From positions 180,475 to 244,474 of the forward strand of contig CATONX010000001.1 in NCBI GenBank assembly GCA_951801675.1: a stretch of 64,000 nt of DNA, in the 5' to 3' direction. Positions 15,466 through 23,569 of the stretch are shown here, one piece after another. The DNA is from an uncultured Eubacteriales bacterium. Its GTDB lineage: Bacteria; Bacillota; Clostridia; Oscillospirales; Acutalibacteraceae. How positions within the stretch are numbered: the first letter of the stretch is position 1; each line of letters opens with the position of its first letter. The translations under genes were made by a program, and so were the position numbers. A model generated the notes under the pieces. That model did no database searches, was not told the origin of the DNA, and saw only the letters and a program-made list of their open reading frames with translations.

Positions 15466-17358
15466 CTATCCGCTCACTTCATAAAGAATTCCGCAGTCAA
15501 AGTGAAGCGTTTTTCCGCCGACCTCCACCGTACCGGTATACCCGGTATGCCCGGCCGGGGTTTCCAGAGCGCTGGTAGAAAGGCTAAGACGGCCGGCTTC
15601 AAGGACGAGGGAATTATAATGATCGGCATAAAGGTAGCCCGCGTCATTTTCCCCAACGGAAAACGTAATCATCGGCCATCCATTTAAGTCGTCGTTGATA
15701 GACACCCTCCGCCCGCCGCTTTGCGCGTTCAGGTAACCGGCAACCAGAAGGTTTCCGTTCCCGTCCAGCGACAGTTTTCCGTTGTCGAAAGAGAAGGCGC
15801 CTGACTGCATGTCGATCCAGGAAGACCCGTTGAGCGATTCCAGCCGCCCGGTTTTAATCAGCCCCGCGTCGAGCACCCCGGCAATCAGTTCGCTGGCTGT
15901 AAACCCCGCTCCCGTGCCAAACGTGCGCCATTCCCAGTCAATACCGTTTTTGCGGTTGGCAATGGCAAGAAGACCGGGACCCAGGTAGATGGCCCCGTAA
16001 TCAGGGCTGTCCGCCTGGTTATTTTCCAGAAGGATGCCCCCATTGTCGGTGACGGAAGCACTTTCATAGGCACCGGAGGCGATGATTTTGTTTTGCAGCG
16101 CGTCAATGGCGCCTTCTAGCCGGGACGTATCCACCGGACTGTTTGGCCCGGCGTTCTGGGTAGTGTCATCCCAGATTCCTTCCTTTTCCAAGAGCCGATC
16201 TTTCTCCGCTTCCATTTTCGCAAGAAGGCTGCCCAAAGCAGGCGCTGCGTCTCCAATGGTCAGCTCAGTGTCCGCCGGATTGAGATAATCCCGCTTGAGC
16301 CCGGTAATCCGGGCCGTCAGCTCCAAGGGCGGATCAAACCCGTCGTCGATGACCGTCACCTGATCGTTGAGCCGCACCGCTTCGTAGGAGAGCCCAGCCA
16401 GCACCTCTAAGTCCACCGCCTTCATGGTGTAGCGCATGATGGGAGTGCATCGTTTCTGCAGTTCCTCATAGGTGGCTTTTAGAAGCGCCGCCGGATCGTC
16501 GAGGTCGGAGAACACTGCCACTCCAAAAAGATGCTGCTTTGTCCCGCTGCCGTAACCCCACCGGGCCAATGCCTGGGGATCGCCCACCCACTCCTGCCCG
16601 GCAGGCTTGTCCACCGGATGCTCCGGCGCCGTCCAAACAACGTCTGCAAAGGTGCGCCGGGCTCCTCTGGCTGCCTGACTGGGTGACTCTTTGATCCCGA
16701 TGGCCTTTCCTCTGCCGTACAGAGCGGTGACCAGATTGGTGGTGTCCGCCTGCCGGGTAATCTGCAATAGGTCCCTGTTCCAGGTAAAGCGTTTCCCTGT
16801 CTCCCGGGGCGTATCCGCAAGAATGGAAACCGTTCGGCTGGTAATCTGATTGCCATCGAGGGTGAGGTGAAAGGTCAGCCGGGCCTTACACTGCTCCTGC
16901 AGCCGGTACAGGCAGGCAAGGGCGCTCTCGTAGTAAAAGGATTGGGAAGAAAGAAGCAAATTGTCGCAGTTGCCGCACTGCCAGCGGGTGGATGCCAGAA
17001 TGGCCTGGGCGGCCTTCTGCGCCGTGGTATCGGTCACAGACAGATCCTTTACCACCGTTGCCAGCAGTTCGTAACACACGTGTTCGCCGTAGAGCTCACA
17101 CAGCATTCCGCTTTCCTGATGGCGTTGCCGCACCCGCTTGATCTCAAAAAGCTGGAATTGCCCGTCCAAGTCGGTAAATCCCATATAGTCGCCTTGCCCT
17201 GCAGCCTCTGCCGCGATGCATGCTAGCGTGACCGTCAGCGTCTGTTTTGCTTCGTCGTGAATTGCCGAAAGGATGGAACCGCCCGCCCCGTTTTGCATAA
17301 TCCCCGTCAGCTTTTCCTCCCGGTCAAAAAAATACAAGATGAATTCCATTAGTACCAC
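15466..17358 (-). CDS. Phage tail tip/tail-associated structural protein (Tal-like)
   Basis: 630 residues, last gene of the particle operon. The N-terminal 370 residues resemble the siphophage tail-hub family that follows Dit (SPP1 Tal, prophage endopeptidase tail): FILYFFDREEKLTG at the start and ELTARITGLKRDYLNP near residue 370 are typical. The rest is Gly/Ser/Asn-rich with beta-strand repeats, as in host-binding tails. No peptidase motif is evident. It overlaps dit by 10 bases. No lysis gene follows; the terminator at 15383 comes next. Confidence 0.7.
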   Translation of the reverse strand: MVLMEFILYFFDREEKLTGIMQNGAGGSILSAIHDEAKQTLTVTLACIAAEAAGQGDYMGFTDLDGQFQLFEIKRVRQRHQESGMLCELYGEHVCYELLATVVKDLSVTDTTAQKAAQAILASTRWQCGNCDNLLLSSQSFYYESALACLYRLQEQCKARLTFHLTLDGNQITSRTVSILADTPRETGKRFTWNRDLLQITRQADTTNLVTALYGRGKAIGIKESPSQAARGARRTFADVVWTAPEHPVDKPAGQEWVGDPQALARWGYGSGTKQHLFGVAVFSDLDDPAALLKATYEELQKRCTPIMRYTMKAVDLEVLAGLSYEAVRLNDQVTVIDDGFDPPLELTARITGLKRDYLNPADTELTIGDAAPALGSLLAKMEAEKDRLLEKEGIWDDTTQNAGPNSPVDTSRLEGAIDALQNKIIASGAYESASVTDNGGILLENNQADSPDYGAIYLGPGLLAIANRKNGIDWEWRTFGTGAGFTASELIAGVLDAGLIKTGRLESLNGSSWIDMQSGAFSFDNGKLSLDGNGNLLVAGYLNAQSGGRRVSINDDLNGWPMITFSVGENDAGYLYADHYNSLVLEAGRLSLSTSALETPAGHTGYTGTVEVGGKTLHFDCGILYEVSG

Positions 17359-18074
17359 CTCGGCCGGTAAGTATAAACGCCTTCCGGGTAATCAGAAAGG
17401 TTCCCGTTTTTGCATAGCAGGTGCAAATAGGTGGTGTCCACCGGAACCTCAAAAAAGCGGCTGCCGACCTGTAGAAGCTCGTTTTGAACCTGCCCGTTTC
17501 GCCAGACCGCTCCCGTCTGCGTGTTGATAACAAAGGCATCTCCCTCCAGGAAGCTGCCCTGCAGCGTCACGTTTCCTGCCGCGCAGGCAAGGACAATCAA
17601 ATCAGCAGCCGAAGACAGGGAAAAGGAGAAAGCGCCCCTAGAGGGTGCGTTCCCTTCAAAGGAGACCAGCTGATTGATCCCCACCGTCGTTTCGACTCCC
17701 ATAGCATAGGGCGCGCAGCGCAAGGTCACCTGAAATTCGCCCCACTTCTCAAAGCTTTCGAAGCTGGAGACCGAAAGAACGCAGGCGCTTCTCGTCTGCT
17801 GCGGTGCATCCCAGAAGACAAGCTCGCCGCTGCCGAACAGCCATGCCGCCAGCTCGTGGGCTGCCGTTTGCAGATCGGCATCATCGTCGCTGAGCACCGC
17901 GCAGCGTAAAGTCATGGTAATGTCCTCACGGGCCTGCGGTACCGCCATGGAACCGTCCAGTCCGGGGATGGAAAGAAACTGGTTGCGGGTTTTTCCGCAT
18001 AAATCCCATTTGCGCTCCAGCAAAAGCACCCCCATGGTGCTGCTTTCGACCCCGCGAAAGGAGAACCAGCTCAC
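17349..18074 (-). CDS. Phage distal tail protein (Dit-like)
   Basis: 241 residues, close to SPP1 gp19.1 in length. SWFSFRGVESSTMGVLLLER at the N-terminus is the SF.G..S...GV pattern of Dit hub proteins, followed by a galectin-like C-terminal half. The chosen start is GTG at 18074, six bases after GGGAGGTGG; its GTGA overlaps the stop of the 53-codon gene. Dit connects the tail tube to the tip protein, and here both neighbours are present. Confidence 0.75.
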   Translation of the reverse strand: MSWFSFRGVESSTMGVLLLERKWDLCGKTRNQFLSIPGLDGSMAVPQAREDITMTLRCAVLSDDDADLQTAAHELAAWLFGSGELVFWDAPQQTRSACVLSVSSFESFEKWGEFQVTLRCAPYAMGVETTVGINQLVSFEGNAPSRGAFSFSLSSAADLIVLACAAGNVTLQGSFLEGDAFVINTQTGAVWRNGQVQNELLQVGSRFFEVPVDTTYLHLLCKNGNLSDYPEGVYTYRPRWY

Positions 18075-18232
18075 AGGCAGCCACCTCCCGTCAAGCGCCG
18101 TTCGTCCGCCCACAGCTGTGCCTGCAGCTCGCCGAGTCTTTGAGATATTTCTTTTAAAGCCGCATCCTCCTGTGCTTGCGTCTGAAGAGCCAGCGCTCCC
18201 ATGGAGAGAAATCCGTCGTCACGATTCGTCAT
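18071..18232 (-). CDS. Small 53-residue helical protein in the tape-measure position
   Basis: The ATG at 18232 has AAAGGAG 9 bases upstream and the frame runs to a TGA overlapping the Dit start. Residues 15-45 (LQTQAQEDAALKEISQRLGE and on) form a likely amphipathic helix or coiled coil. In siphophages the two tail chaperones and the tape-measure gene sit exactly between tail tube and Dit; this is the only gene there. Function is unknown: it could be a minimal ruler, a chaperone, or what remains of a deleted module. Confidence 0.6.
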   Translation of the reverse strand: MTNRDDGFLSMGALALQTQAQEDAALKEISQRLGELQAQLWADERRLTGGGCL

Positions 18233-18250
18233 GATTGGTTGTCTCCTTTC

Positions 18251-18811
18251 TTAGGCGGTTTCAAAAGGTAGCGAGGAAAGCCGGATGATGCTCATAGAAG
18301 TTTGTGCGCCGAAAGACCGGCTTCGTATGGTGTAGTCCGTTAGAAAGAATTCGCCTTGGGATAGGGAAAGGGAAGCGGGGTATCCGGTGCACGCAGAAAA
18401 AGATAGCTGCAAGTATCCCGCGTCACTGCCGTTTTCGTCCTTTTGCGCGGCGAAGAGCTGTAAGGAAAAGGGCGTGCGCGCAGGGTCATTCCCCGCTTCC
18501 GGCGCCGCATAGGAAGAAAAGATATGCTCGAAAACAGAGACTTCCCCGCCGTCCGCCGCTGCAAAAGCCCGGGGATTGAGACAGGTGTCGGTCAGGACGA
18601 TGTCGTACCCCAGTAAAATATCTGGGGTCTGCTTGACCGCCGCAACCGTAGTGTTCTCCCGCAACTCCCGGTAGGTCCCCTTGGATATCACCGGGGTAAT
18701 CTTCGCGCTTTTGGAATAGCCAAGAAACGAGTTGCCTGTTTCTGGTGTGAACTGTACCGCGATGAGCGATCCCACCGCCACCGCCTCCAACCGGCAGGTG
18801 TCCAGATTCAT
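18251..18811 (-). CDS. Phage major tail (tube) protein-like
   Basis: 186 residues, close to SPP1 gp17.1 (about 177). NLDTCRLEAVAVGSLIAVQF at the start and TPDILLGYDIVLTDTCLNP in the middle fit the beta-rich tail-tube fold. It follows three small connector genes, where the tube gene lies in SPP1-like phages. AAGGAGG lies 9 bases before the ATG. Assigned mainly by gene order, size and fold pattern. Confidence 0.55.
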   Translation of the reverse strand: MNLDTCRLEAVAVGSLIAVQFTPETGNSFLGYSKSAKITPVISKGTYRELRENTTVAAVKQTPDILLGYDIVLTDTCLNPRAFAAADGGEVSVFEHIFSSYAAPEAGNDPARTPFSLQLFAAQKDENGSDAGYLQLSFSACTGYPASLSLSQGEFFLTDYTIRSRSFGAQTSMSIIRLSSLPFETA

Positions 18812-18814
18812 CCG

Positions 18815-19159
18815 TCATAGCCTCCTTTGCGCTTCGTATTCCAGAATGGCCCGATGCATTTGATAGTCTGATTCGATTCCCTGCCCGTAAACCCGCCCGG
18901 TAGGACGAATGTGGAACAGAGGCTTCATGGCCTGTTTAATCCGTGCAATCAGGCTCAATAACCCCGAATAATTGTGGATGGGCGCATAAGCAAACAGCTC
19001 AAAAACAGTGGTGCCGGTCAGATCTCCACCGTTTGGTTTTGTTTCCCCTTCCCGGATCACTACATAAGGAGTCATGCACACCCCGTTGTGCTGGCCGGGG
19101 AAAAAGACGGGAATACCCGCCTGCCTTAACGTCTCATAAATTTGTTTGAGTGGCGTCAT
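18815..19159 (-). CDS. Phage tail terminator / tail-completion protein-like
   Basis: 114 residues. LKQIYETLRQAGIPVFFPGQ followed by PYVVIREGET and a central FELFAYAP strand resembles the small minor capsid or tail-completion family that caps the tail tube (SPP1 gp17, lambda gpU). It overlaps the upstream connector gene by 26 bases. Assigned by order and size. Confidence 0.55.
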   Translation of the reverse strand: MTPLKQIYETLRQAGIPVFFPGQHNGVCMTPYVVIREGETKPNGGDLTGTTVFELFAYAPIHNYSGLLSLIARIKQAMKPLFHIRPTGRVYGQGIESDYQMHRAILEYEAQRRL

Positions 19160-19559
19160 CTATGGTCACTTCCTCTACCACCAGAGTCAGATAAAGTTCA
19201 TTGTCATTTTGCACTGCTCGGACTATGTAGCTTGCCGCATCCATTTTGCATAGGTCTCCGGGCAGTATGCTTGGAACATCCAACGCCTCGCCTGTTTGCC
19301 CCTGTCCTTGCGCAGCTGCCGGATGGGGAAGAAGAATGCGTTGAGTCCGTTCCCGGGCGATGCGTCCGGGAATGGATAAGTGAGAAGTAATGCGCTCGAA
19401 CTTATAAAAGCGATAGCCGAGTCCCCGATACAGAATGGAAAGCGCCTCATAATCCGGTTCACCGAGTTCGCTTGCCGCCGGTCGATAAACCGATACGGTG
19501 CGAAGCAGCGGCCGGATGGCCCGCACAAAGGAAAACCGATGTCGGCGTGCCTTCATCAT
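19134..19559 (-). CDS. Phage head-closure/stopper-like protein
   Basis: 141 residues. The beta-rich pattern and place in the cluster (second of three small proteins after the capsid module) fit the head-tail stopper (SPP1 gp16, HK97 gp7-like). RFYKFERITSHLSIPGRIAR and SYIVRAVQNDNELYLTL are its most regular parts. GAGGTG precedes the ATG. Confidence 0.5.
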   Translation of the reverse strand: MMKARRHRFSFVRAIRPLLRTVSVYRPAASELGEPDYEALSILYRGLGYRFYKFERITSHLSIPGRIARERTQRILLPHPAAAQGQGQTGEALDVPSILPGDLCKMDAASYIVRAVQNDNELYLTLVVEEVTIDDATQTNL

Positions 19560-19565
19560 CGCCCC

Positions 19566-19844
19566 TCACCTCGCCTCTTCATCCGCCCGCTGCAGGATTT
19601 GGTTTAAGCAGGGACGGTACTGTTTGGCAAGGGACAGCCAGTAACTTCTGGCATCGGCGGTTTTTGTGCCATCGGGAAGGGATACGCCGTCCGCCTGGGC
19701 CTTTTTGAGAAGCCCCTCGTAAGATGCGGCCCTCACATTTTCGTTGTTGTGCATCAGCAGCTGAAGCAGTTCGTTGTCCGAAAAGAAACGAATCTCATCC
19801 TGGGTTTCGCATAGGTTTGATCGAAGCTGTTCAAGTGGGGTCAT
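19566..19844 (-). CDS. Phage head-tail adaptor-like protein
   Basis: 92 residues, helix-rich (TPLEQLRSNLCETQDEIRFF and NELLQLLMHNNENVRAASYE). Size and place fit the gp6/gp15 family of portal adaptors, which are all-helical. GGAGG before the ATG at 19844 decides the start over one four codons upstream. Confidence 0.5.
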   Translation of the reverse strand: MTPLEQLRSNLCETQDEIRFFSDNELLQLLMHNNENVRAASYEGLLKKAQADGVSLPDGTKTADARSYWLSLAKQYRPCLNQILQRADEEAR

Positions 19845-19967
19845 ATCCTCCTCCATTTCTGCGCGCGAAAAATGCCGTGCGGCCGGCCGGGTCGCGCGTA
19901 GACCCGGCCGCCGCTTGATTGGGAAACGGGCTTTTTATCCCGTCATTGTCAAAAGGAATGGGTTTCC

Positions 19968-22019
19968 TTAAATTTCTTCACAGGAGGCCGCGAGATTGGT
20001 GACAAAGTAGACCGGAGAGCCGGCCGCCGTCCCGCCGGACTTGAGCTCGAACCAGGAAGACGAATAGCCTTCCGCGTAGAGAATGTTGTTGATATAATCC
20101 ACGACTGCGATGGTTGCCTGACGGGTAGGCACAAAACCGCCGCCCAGCTTGATCACATCGCCGCGGCGGAAAACAGAGGCATCGCTTACCTTCAGTTGCC
20201 GCACCGCGATCAGTTCCTCTACCGTCACGTTGGTGCCGGAAATATCGGACGGGTTGGTCGCAGAAGGAATGCCCAGCACAAAGTTGGAGGTGCAGCGATA
20301 CCGCTTGTTGTTGTAGTCAAAGATATCGCCCTTGTTAAAGTGAGTGACGCCCTCCCAAATGAGAACGCTGTCGGTGGGCGTCAGACCAAAATCGTAACGG
20401 TCGTCCGGCTGGGGAATATCCATGCAGCCAGCAGGGTACAATCCACCGGCAACGTTGTTTTTGACAGTGATTTTGACTGCACTGTCGAAATAATAGTCGC
20501 TGAAGGCATAAATCGGAAGCTGGCATGCGCTGACGTTTTTGTTAAAATCAAAGAAGTTATTTACAACTTCGCCGGTTTCCACACCGTCCCCGAGAACGAC
20601 GGCTCCAAAATAGAAATACTTGGTGTTATATCCACAGTTACGGATCAGATTGTCATGGATGCAAATGTTGCGATACTTACGCATGAGTCCCTTGGTATCG
20701 CTTTCCATGCTGCTGACAAGCACGGAGCTTTCCGGGAAGTTGGAAATGGTGTTATCGAAAATCGCCACGTTTTTGATCACCGTTGCACCCAACAGCTTGA
20801 CGCCGTTCTTGCCGTGCACCTTATATTCGAATTGGCTCGCAATGTTGCTGTCCTCATTCCCCACATAGGCGATGGAATTGTTGGCAATCATCAAGCCGTC
20901 GATAACGCTGTCGTTGTCGATGTACTTGGTCAGAATGCCGCAATAATCGGTTTCAATGGTGTTGTTGAGGATGCGGACGTTGGTGATATCCTTTTCAGAC
21001 AAAGGCCAGATACAGATACCGCTGCCGTTTCCGGTGCCGGGATTGGCACAGATTATCTCATTGCCTTCCACCAAAATATCGTCGGCCTCCACGTCGGCAA
21101 ACGCGCTGGCTTCACCGGAAGTGGGACAGGCAATCAGCAGAGAGCCCTGGTATCCGGTGCAGCGGTTGCGCAGGAAACGTACCTGGGTCGCATGGGATTC
21201 CACAGCCGTCTGCGGCACCTTCGTCTCCATCTGATTTTCGAAGATACAATCCTGGACCGTAACACGTTCACCAATCAGATAAAGAGTGCTGACGTCGTAC
21301 CAAGCGATGTTTGTCTTGGTGCGAAAGTCAAACCGGCAGTTTTCCGCTGTTAAGCCATAAAATTTGCCGATGATGCACCAGACGCCGCCCGTCTTAAAGT
21401 GGCAGTTGCGTACGGTGATGTCGCGGCAGGTCTCAAAGTGAAGAAGCTGCTGCTTTTTGGCGTTGTCTCCAGTTACCGGGTAGCCCGTGTTATTTAAAAT
21501 GTTGTCGTCGAAATTCAGCGAATCGAACACGATGTTCTTCGGGTTTCTATCTACAAACAGTAAATACTCGAAATCGCCGGTAGAAGCACTCACCTGCAGA
21601 GTCGCCTGGTTTCCCAGAATGGTGATGTTGGAACCATACAGCTCCAAAACGCTGGTCTTACCCACTGGATTGACGGAGTAAGTCCCATATGGGAAAACCA
21701 ATGTACCGCCGCCGTTGGTAGTGAGCCAGTCGAAGGCTGCATTGATGAACGGAATGTTGTCCACCGTGGTGTCATCCGCCTTCGCGCCGAACTGCTTGAC
21801 GTTGATGGTATCCCCGTCGATGACGAGTTCCGCCTTTTTGCCGTTGTTAAGCGCAATGACAGAACCGTTGTCAGCCGCCGCCGTGGAACTGGTCACCACA
21901 TAAACGCCGTTGCCCCCATCTCCTGCGGCATAATAGCCGCGGGTCATGACGCAGTCGCCTTCCGCGAGGGCCGCTGCCTTCATCAAGGCTACCGTGTTAA
22001 AAACTTGATTGGTACTCAT
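19968..22019 (-). CDS. Phage beta-helix (pectate-lyase fold) spike protein
   Basis: 683 residues. The N-terminus (VFNTVALMKAAALAEGDCVM, then TRGYYAAGDGGNGVYVV) is the domain commonly found before the beta-helix of phage tailspikes. From DTINVKQFGAKADDTTVDN to about residue 520 the protein is a right-handed parallel beta-helix with recurring INN/VRN turns. A C-terminal beta domain follows. Such spikes bind and often cut surface polysaccharide. It is unusual to find it between the capsid gene and the connectors. GAAAGGAG precedes the ATG. Confidence 0.8.
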   Translation of the reverse strand: MSTNQVFNTVALMKAAALAEGDCVMTRGYYAAGDGGNGVYVVTSSTAAADNGSVIALNNGKKAELVIDGDTINVKQFGAKADDTTVDNIPFINAAFDWLTTNGGGTLVFPYGTYSVNPVGKTSVLELYGSNITILGNQATLQVSASTGDFEYLLFVDRNPKNIVFDSLNFDDNILNNTGYPVTGDNAKKQQLLHFETCRDITVRNCHFKTGGVWCIIGKFYGLTAENCRFDFRTKTNIAWYDVSTLYLIGERVTVQDCIFENQMETKVPQTAVESHATQVRFLRNRCTGYQGSLLIACPTSGEASAFADVEADDILVEGNEIICANPGTGNGSGICIWPLSEKDITNVRILNNTIETDYCGILTKYIDNDSVIDGLMIANNSIAYVGNEDSNIASQFEYKVHGKNGVKLLGATVIKNVAIFDNTISNFPESSVLVSSMESDTKGLMRKYRNICIHDNLIRNCGYNTKYFYFGAVVLGDGVETGEVVNNFFDFNKNVSACQLPIYAFSDYYFDSAVKITVKNNVAGGLYPAGCMDIPQPDDRYDFGLTPTDSVLIWEGVTHFNKGDIFDYNNKRYRCTSNFVLGIPSATNPSDISGTNVTVEELIAVRQLKVSDASVFRRGDVIKLGGGFVPTRQATIAVVDYINNILYAEGYSSSWFELKSGGTAAGSPVYFVTNLAASCEEI

Positions 22020-22052
22020 AAAATAGTACTCCTTTCAAAATAAAGGCCTCAT

Positions 22053-23015
22053 TTACGCAATTTTGATTTTGCGGAAGACCCCGGCCGCCGCCGTATTCTT
22101 CAGAGCGATGGCCGCCACCATCTCCACTTCGCCCTTCTTTACCGCGCCCGCCGTGGTAAAATCAGGAACCCACACTTTGATGGGGGATTCCCCGTGCATG
22201 CATACGCCGTGCAGGCCGTCAAGCCCCAGTCGCACCGCATACAGCTCGGTGACGCCCGACGTGGTGGCGATCACGTCGGTGGCCCCATCTGTACCCGCCA
22301 TCTGGCCCGCGTCCACCAGCGGAATTCCGTCGTAGGTGGGAATGTCGCCGCCTTCTAAGGACGCGGCTTTGTATTCGATGCCGCAGCGGCGCACGCAGGC
22401 GCGGATTTTGGCAATCAGGCCGGCGTTTGCAAGCAGGGCGGTGGGCCGCTGGTCGAGCGACAAAATGAATTCATCGAGCTTATCCAGGAAGGTCTTATAA
22501 TTGCTGTCGATGCCCGAGGCAGACAGATCCACATTTGTCGAACCAGTCTGGGCGTTATACTCGGTGGATTTGCCGGTCAGCGCCTTGCTCAGGCCATCGA
22601 AGGCGGACGCGTTGCTTGTGGTGTTGCCGTTGATGACGGTGGCGTTGAACAAAGTCTGGGCCGCCCGGATCATCTGCCTAGTCTGTACGTCCACCTCATC
22701 CACAAATCCGCCGGCCGCCGCCAGCACCCGGTCAATGGTGTAGCTGCCGCCGAAGGCCTTGAGCTCCACCGAAACCTTTTCCTTCACCGCGTTGCTGGCG
22801 GTATATTCGCCGTTTAATGCCCGGAAGGCCGCGGTGGGCTGGGTTACAATGCGATAATAGCTGTAGGTCGGGGAAGAACCGTTGCCCAACGGCAGAAGCG
22901 TGTCGTCGAAGGGCATGTTCGCCAGCAGAAAGTTTGACCGTCTGAATTCGTCGACCACACTTGCAACCAGCTTATCAGTGGTGTTAAGTTTAATATCATT
23001 TAACGTAATAGCCAT
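22053..23015 (-). CDS. Phage major capsid protein
   Basis: 320 residues. It starts MAITLNDIKLNTTDKLVASV, a typical N-terminus of HK97-fold capsids without a cleaved delta domain, and has the E-loop and P-domain pattern ALLANAGLIAKIRACVRRCG and DGIPLVDAGQMAG. No capsid protease is encoded, in keeping with a separate scaffold. AAAGGA precedes the ATG at 23015. Confidence 0.85.
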   Translation of the reverse strand: MAITLNDIKLNTTDKLVASVVDEFRRSNFLLANMPFDDTLLPLGNGSSPTYSYYRIVTQPTAAFRALNGEYTASNAVKEKVSVELKAFGGSYTIDRVLAAAGGFVDEVDVQTRQMIRAAQTLFNATVINGNTTSNASAFDGLSKALTGKSTEYNAQTGSTNVDLSASGIDSNYKTFLDKLDEFILSLDQRPTALLANAGLIAKIRACVRRCGIEYKAASLEGGDIPTYDGIPLVDAGQMAGTDGATDVIATTSGVTELYAVRLGLDGLHGVCMHGESPIKVWVPDFTTAGAVKKGEVEMVAAIALKNTAAAGVFRKIKIA

Positions 23016-23039
23016 AGGATCCAAGTCCTTTCTTTTTCC

Positions 23040-23555
23040 TTAATAGGGATATCTGTGGTAATGCTCTGCCAGCGCGTCGCTTAAAGAACGCTCTGGCGCC
23101 GACGGATGAGACCGGATGAAGTTTCCCTTGCTCCCGGTTGTGACCGGCGAATGAAACAGATACCGGTCGTGTTCCTTCAGGGCCGCGACCTGTTCTTTAA
23201 GCCCTTCCACCTGTCCGTCGTCTGAAATCTCCAGGGTATCCAGATGAAGAAGCGCCAGCGCCGTTTCCGGCTGAATGGCCTTTTCCCGGTAGAGCGCAAG
23301 CAAAGCCTGATCTTTGCACCGTCCTGCTTTGAGTGCGTCGATCTTGTTATTTGCCGCCTCCTGGGCGGCAATGGCCTGTGCCTGCCGTTTGGCATCCTGT
23401 TCCTCCAGGGTTTCCTCCTGGCGCGCCGCCTGCTCGGCGGCGAGAGAAGCTGCCTTTTCGTCCACCAGCTCCTGTAGGGCAAGAGAGAGGGTTTCTCTGG
23501 TTTCCTCGCCCATCTCCAACCCCAGATCACTCAAAATTTCCTGTAAGCTTTCCAT
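23040..23555 (-). CDS. Phage scaffolding protein-like
   Basis: 171 residues, acidic and Ala/Gln/Glu-rich, with a coiled coil over about residues 25-75 (LALQELVDEKAASLAAEQAA). It lies between portal and capsid genes, the place of scaffolds in SPP1-like phages. AGGAGG 7 bases before the ATG at 23555 decides the start; an ATG overlapping the portal stop is 6 codons upstream. Confidence 0.65.
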   Translation of the reverse strand: MESLQEILSDLGLEMGEETRETLSLALQELVDEKAASLAAEQAARQEETLEEQDAKRQAQAIAAQEAANNKIDALKAGRCKDQALLALYREKAIQPETALALLHLDTLEISDDGQVEGLKEQVAALKEHDRYLFHSPVTTGSKGNFIRSHPSAPERSLSDALAEHYHRYPY

Positions 23556-23569
23556 AGCGGTTCCTCCTG

